Source: Anaerofustis butyriciformans (GTDB lineage Bacteria > Bacillota > Clostridia > Eubacteriales > Anaerofustaceae). Taken from it: a stretch of DNA of 64,000 bases. Made by a program: the position numbers and the translations under genes. Below, in pieces: positions 60,979-64,000 of the stretch (positions are counted from its first letter, which is position 1; every line of letters starts with the position of its first letter). Location: positions 310,001 through 374,000 of the forward strand of contig NZ_JAYFFH010000001.1 of NCBI RefSeq assembly GCF_036289385.1, written 5' to 3'. Below the pieces are notes generated by a model. It was given only the letters and a program-made list of their open reading frames with translations. It was not told the DNA's origin and searched no databases.

Positions 60979-61087
60979 CTTTCTTCTCCTTTTTGTTATT
61001 ATATCATATTTACTTTTTAAATATTATTATTAAGTATAAATTTAATAAATATTTTACTTTTTATTATTGACTTGTTTTAATAAAGAT

Positions 61088-61120
61088 ATAAAAAAACGCC
61101 TCTAAATTATAGAGACGTTT
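61088..61120 (-). terminator. Terminator after the hexuloisomerase gene
   Basis: AAACGTCTCT pairs with AGAGGCGTTT on the minus strand (61111-61120 with 61094-61103) with a G-T pair, then T residues. Confidence 0.82.
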
Positions 61121-61137
61121 TAAATACAGTTTATAAA

Positions 61138-61683
61138 TTATTCTAAGTTAGCGTGGTTTTTATACATTTCAGCTCCGTCTGTATCAATATCTTCCATTAA
61201 ATCTAAAATAACAGAATCACAAATCAATAATAAAGCTTGTTCAAAAAGTGTTCCCATTGGTTGTATTGATTTTCCGCTGTCTGATTTATCTTTTGCTTGT
61301 GTTTCAATTTTTACGATACAGTCTGCAACTTCTGCAATACCTTCTTTATCATTTGAAGAGATAAGAGCAATTTTAGCTCCCATTTCTTTTGCTTTTTTTG
61401 CCATTGCAACAAGGCTTGATGTTTTACCTGAACCTGAACCTAAAACAAGTAAATCGCCTTCTAAAATAGCAGGTGTTGTTGTTTCACCTACAACATATGT
61501 TTTATATCCCATATGCATAAGTCTCATGGCAAAACCTCTCATCATAAAACCGCTTCTGCCCATTCCTGCTGTAAATATTCTGTTAGAATTTTCAATTATT
61601 GTTTTAAATTCTTCAACTTGTTTGTCATCAACTTTTTCCATTAATTCAACTAATTCATTTGCAACTTGTTTTCTTTTATTCAT
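61138..61683 (-). CDS. hxlB: 6-Phospho-3-hexuloisomerase
   Basis: A 181-residue SIS-domain isomerase. RIFTAGMGRSGFMMRGFAMRLMHMGYKTYVVGETTTPAI at residues about 31-70 and LLVLGSGSGKTSSLVAMAKKAKEMGAKIALIS contain the phosphosugar-binding loops of the PHI family, and the QPMGTLFEQALLLICDSVILDLM end is diagnostic. It interconverts hexulose 6-phosphate and fructose 6-phosphate, the partner step of HPS (gene at 49332-49961). It overlaps a DUF89 gene by eight bases. Confidence 0.92.
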   Translation of the reverse strand: MNKRKQVANELVELMEKVDDKQVEEFKTIIENSNRIFTAGMGRSGFMMRGFAMRLMHMGYKTYVVGETTTPAILEGDLLVLGSGSGKTSSLVAMAKKAKEMGAKIALISSNDKEGIAEVADCIVKIETQAKDKSDSGKSIQPMGTLFEQALLLICDSVILDLMEDIDTDGAEMYKNHANLE

Positions 61684-62587
61684 CTACTCTTCCCAATTCC
61701 TTCCATGTTTTTTCCATTCTGTCTTTAACGTTTGAGTGTCTGTCGCTTATAAACATCTCTTGCATCAATTCAGCGTCAAGAGCTTCGCAGTAAAATCTGC
61801 ATTTACATAAGAAAAAGTAATATACATTATACTTACTTCCAGACATAACTTCAAAGTTTGCCATACCTTTTGAAATTATTATGTCAGCATTATCAAGTAC
61901 TTCAATACACTCTTTTGAACATTTAGGTAAATATGTACCTACGATATCATTCCCGTTTGGAACTATATCCGCATAATCTGCCATTCCGGCTTCGTATGCT
62001 TCTTTAGGTGTAGCATCACTTGAAATAGGATAAGATGCAGGAACAACAGTAATATGTTTATCAGGATAAACTTCTTTTAATTTCTTACATAAAAGAGCAT
62101 CCAAAACAACTTCTCCAACGTTATCAAGAAGAATAACTATTTCCTTTGCATTTTCCAAATCTTTTGTAAAAATTTTATAAAGTTCTTCATCAAACTTATA
62201 TTTTTTTACATCATTAATAATACTTTTTAAATCATCAAGTGTTAAATTCGGCATTGTAGCAAAATCAATAACATTACCTGCGATGGCAAATTTAATGGCA
62301 TCATTGATAACATCATCGCTTTCGTTTAACATACTTTCGATATCATCTTTCATATCTAAAATACATTTTTGGAATTTTTCTCTTGATTCTTTATGAATAT
62401 CGTCTGTTTTCATAAATTTTCTCGTTACTCTTTCCCAAGCCGATTCTAATTCTTGATAAGAAGCCGCATTTACAGCTTTTGTTACTTCTTCAAAATAATC
62501 TTCTCTTTTTTCTTCAGGTATATGCTTATTTGCATATTTTGTATATCTCCTTCTTGCACACTCAAGACAAGCTTTACTTGTAGCCAT
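61676..62587 (-). CDS. DUF89 family (ARMT1-like) damage-control phosphatase
   Basis: A 303-residue protein of the DUF89 family, metal-dependent phosphatases that remove toxic or wrong sugar phosphates. It begins with CLECARRR (two Cys), has IVILLDNVGEVVLDALLCKKL near residue 150, where the Asp-Asn binds metal, and ADIIISKGMANFEVMSG near 235 (the second metal/phosphate motif). Its end overlaps hxlB by eight bases, so it likely acts on a hexulose phosphate or related side product. SD AGGGGG. Confidence 0.88.
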   Translation of the reverse strand: MATSKACLECARRRYTKYANKHIPEEKREDYFEEVTKAVNAASYQELESAWERVTRKFMKTDDIHKESREKFQKCILDMKDDIESMLNESDDVINDAIKFAIAGNVIDFATMPNLTLDDLKSIINDVKKYKFDEELYKIFTKDLENAKEIVILLDNVGEVVLDALLCKKLKEVYPDKHITVVPASYPISSDATPKEAYEAGMADYADIVPNGNDIVGTYLPKCSKECIEVLDNADIIISKGMANFEVMSGSKYNVYYFFLCKCRFYCEALDAELMQEMFISDRHSNVKDRMEKTWKELGRVDE

Positions 62588-62652
62588 ATTTACCCCCTTA
62601 AAAACAATTCAAATATATTTTACTACAAAAAATTATAAATTAATAGTATTAA

Positions 62653-62680
62653 ATAAAAAAACACGGCAATAAGCCGTGCT
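62653..62680 (-). terminator. Terminator after the acidic protein gene
   Basis: On the minus strand AGCACGGC and GCCGTGTT frame a five-base loop, with seven T after it. Confidence 0.85.
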
Positions 62681-62695
62681 TTTTATAACAAGTTA

Positions 62696-64000
62696 TTATT
62701 TTTCTTTCTTATCTGATTTACTGATAGCATCTTCTTCATTATCTGATTTTTCATTATCCTCATCGTTGGAGATATCAATATAATCTATATCTTCTTTTTC
62801 TTCGCTAGATTCAGTGATATCTTCTATATTGTTACTATCAGTCTCATTTTCAGATTGTTCATCTTCTGTATATTCTTCCAATGAAGAATCCATATTATCA
62901 GTACTTGAAATTTCTTCTTCCTCTACTTCATTTATTTCCCTTGAAGTTTCATCATTTGAACTTTCTTCACTGTCTGAAATATCATTTTCTTTATCATCAA
63001 TAACTTGCTGTTTTTCTTCTTCAAGCTGTTCTACTTCATTAGTGCTTTCAATTTCTTCATTTGATACTTCATCAAAGACTTCATTTTCATGTATATTTTC
63101 ATCAAGCTCTTCTACATCAGAAGTTTCTTCATCTGACGTATTTACAACTTCTTCACTTGATACTTCATCATCTAAAGCTTCATTTTTCTGTGTTTCAACA
63201 TCTTCATTTTCTTCTTTAGTTTCTTCGATGTCATCTTTCAAGTCTTCTTGTTCTTTGTCATTTTCTTTAGAAACTTCTTCATTAGATTCTTCTGATTCAA
63301 TTTCCTCTACTATTTCAGTTTCTTTATTTTCTTCTAATTGTTCATCAGAAGTTTCTTCTAAAGTATCATGTTGTACATTTTCACTTTCGTCTAAAACTTC
63401 AGCGTTGTCAGTATTTAACTTTTCATCATCTTGTTCATCAATTGAAGAACTTTCCTCTTCATAAGAAGCTTCCTTATTATCCTCATTTTCTAAATGAAAA
63501 TCTTGTTCATCCTGTTTAACATCATCAGAAGTTTCTCCTTCATCTATTGGCATATCTTCTTTTGTTACATCAATTTCTTCTGTTTCTTCTAAATCTTCAT
63601 CAGAAACATCTTTTGATTCTTTATTAACTTCTTCAGATATATCTTCTTTATCATTTAAATATAAATTGTCAGCTTCTTTATTTTCGTTTATATCTGATAA
63701 TCCATCTTCTTCTTTAATATCAGTAACATCATCATCTGTTTCTTCTGTAATTTCTTTTATAGTTTCTTCAAACTCATTTTCCTTATATACTTCATCATAA
63801 ACAGATTCTATTTCTTCTTTTGATACATTATCTAATATAACTTCATCAGAGTTACCAGTATCTTCACTAACTTCATCACTATTATCAAAAACATCTTCAA
63901 AAATTTCTTCTTCACTTATAGAAGTATTTTCATCTTTAATGTTTTCAATATCTTCCCCAAATTCTTCAACATTTACAGATTCTTTATTGCTTGGTTGTTC
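62696..64000 (-). CDS. Very acidic low-complexity protein (partial)
   Basis: Open through the right edge: 434 C-terminal residues are visible and the N-terminus is outside. Composition is extreme, mostly Glu, Asp and Ser with Val, Asn, Thr and Lys, with no aromatic-rich core, cysteine or membrane segment. Short units such as SSEE, TSDE, EEVS and DEETS recur imperfectly without a strict period. The end is basic (SKSDKKEK). It is predicted disordered. It could be a tail of a larger protein (for example a cytoskeletal, secretion or RNA-related protein), which the missing part must decide. An internal ATG at 63551-63553 is probably not the start. Confidence 0.75.
   Translation of the reverse strand, partial: EQPSNKESVNVEEFGEDIENIKDENTSISEEEIFEDVFDNSDEVSEDTGNSDEVILDNVSKEEIESVYDEVYKENEFEETIKEITEETDDDVTDIKEEDGLSDINENKEADNLYLNDKEDISEEVNKESKDVSDEDLEETEEIDVTKEDMPIDEGETSDDVKQDEQDFHLENEDNKEASYEEESSSIDEQDDEKLNTDNAEVLDESENVQHDTLEETSDEQLEENKETEIVEEIESEESNEEVSKENDKEQEDLKDDIEETKEENEDVETQKNEALDDEVSSEEVVNTSDEETSDVEELDENIHENEVFDEVSNEEIESTNEVEQLEEEKQQVIDDKENDISDSEESSNDETSREINEVEEEEISSTDNMDSSLEEYTEDEQSENETDSNNIEDITESSEEKEDIDYIDISNDEDNEKSDNEEDAISKSDKKEK

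Noticed and set aside
62814..63464. Long Ser-rich open frame on the plus strand opposite the acidic gene
   Set aside because: It is the mirror image of the Glu/Asp/Ser codon bias of the minus-strand gene, with no SD and no recognisable protein.
1..64000. tRNA, rRNA or CRISPR sequences
   Set aside because: I scanned for T-loop words and regularly spaced repeats and found none that hold up.

Overview
The window is AT-rich chromosomal DNA (roughly 30% GC by eye) from a spore-forming, low-GC Gram-positive bacterium of the Clostridia. The evidence is the spoIIAA-spoIIAB-sigF and spoVAC-spoVAD-spoVAE cluster, a spoIIGA/sigE pair, an ispH gene fused to ribosomal protein S1 domains, a meso-diaminopimelate-type murE, and the lexA/yneA divergon. 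The species cannot be named from sequence alone. I saw no rRNA, tRNA, CRISPR array or complete mobile element.

Layout. 1-1364: an ABC transporter (ATPase fused to FtsX-type permease) cut by the left edge. 1.6-5 kb: a zinc-ribbon protein, a small alarmone synthetase, then a TPP riboswitch in front of the thiamine salvage operon thiM-thiE-thiD. 5-9 kb: a membrane-anchored thioredoxin with a CcdA-type thiol transporter, an LrgA/LrgB pair, yaaA and a Bcp peroxiredoxin. 8.8-11 kb: a MerR regulator divergent from a MATE exporter, with a textbook 19-bp-spacer MerR operator. 11-15 kb: YbaK, an acetyltransferase, a small membrane protein, an SPL-type radical SAM gene behind a LexA box, and cardiolipin synthase. 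15.2-19.1 kb (minus): an anaerobic glycerol-3-phosphate oxidation operon with its antiterminator gene glpP and a leader terminator. 19.5-25 kb: a C_GCAxxG_C_C protein, an SDR, two DUF2284 proteins, GIY-YIG, exonuclease III, an autoregulated birA and an acetyltransferase.

25.3-32.5 kb: a shortened spoIIGA with sigE, murE, a papain-like protein, serC, serA and an HI0933-type flavoprotein. 32.6-35 kb: lexA and yneA with LexA boxes, and a Xer-type recombinase. 35-38 kb: azlCD and tex. 38.4-45.2 kb: a type I restriction-modification locus whose hsdS and hsdR both carry frameshifts, with two unknown genes between them. 45.3-47 kb: a flavodoxin and an iron alcohol dehydrogenase behind a MerR-type promoter. 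47.3-49.2 kb: a WYL regulator and a tyrosine recombinase homologue that has lost key catalytic residues. 49.3-53.3 kb: hexulose-phosphate synthase, ispH-S1, plsC and cmk. 53.3-57.3 kb: spoVA and spoIIA genes. 57.6-64 kb: a purine-type permease, aroQ, an SPFH/NfeD pair, hexulose-phosphate isomerase with a DUF89 phosphatase, and a very acidic low-complexity protein that runs off the right edge.

Most functions are ordinary housekeeping. The most distinctive signals are regulatory (an identical 14-bp LexA box in front of yneA and the radical SAM gene, a perfect BirA operator, two MerR operators) and structural (SpoIIGA without its sensor membrane domain, a probably dead recombinase beside a WYL regulator, a doubly frameshifted type I system, the sugar phosphate isomerase/DUF89 pair). 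I did not find a clearly new multi-gene system. The best candidates for undescribed biology are the WYL/dead-recombinase pair, the two unknown genes inside the hsd locus, and the papain-like/small membrane protein pair behind murE.
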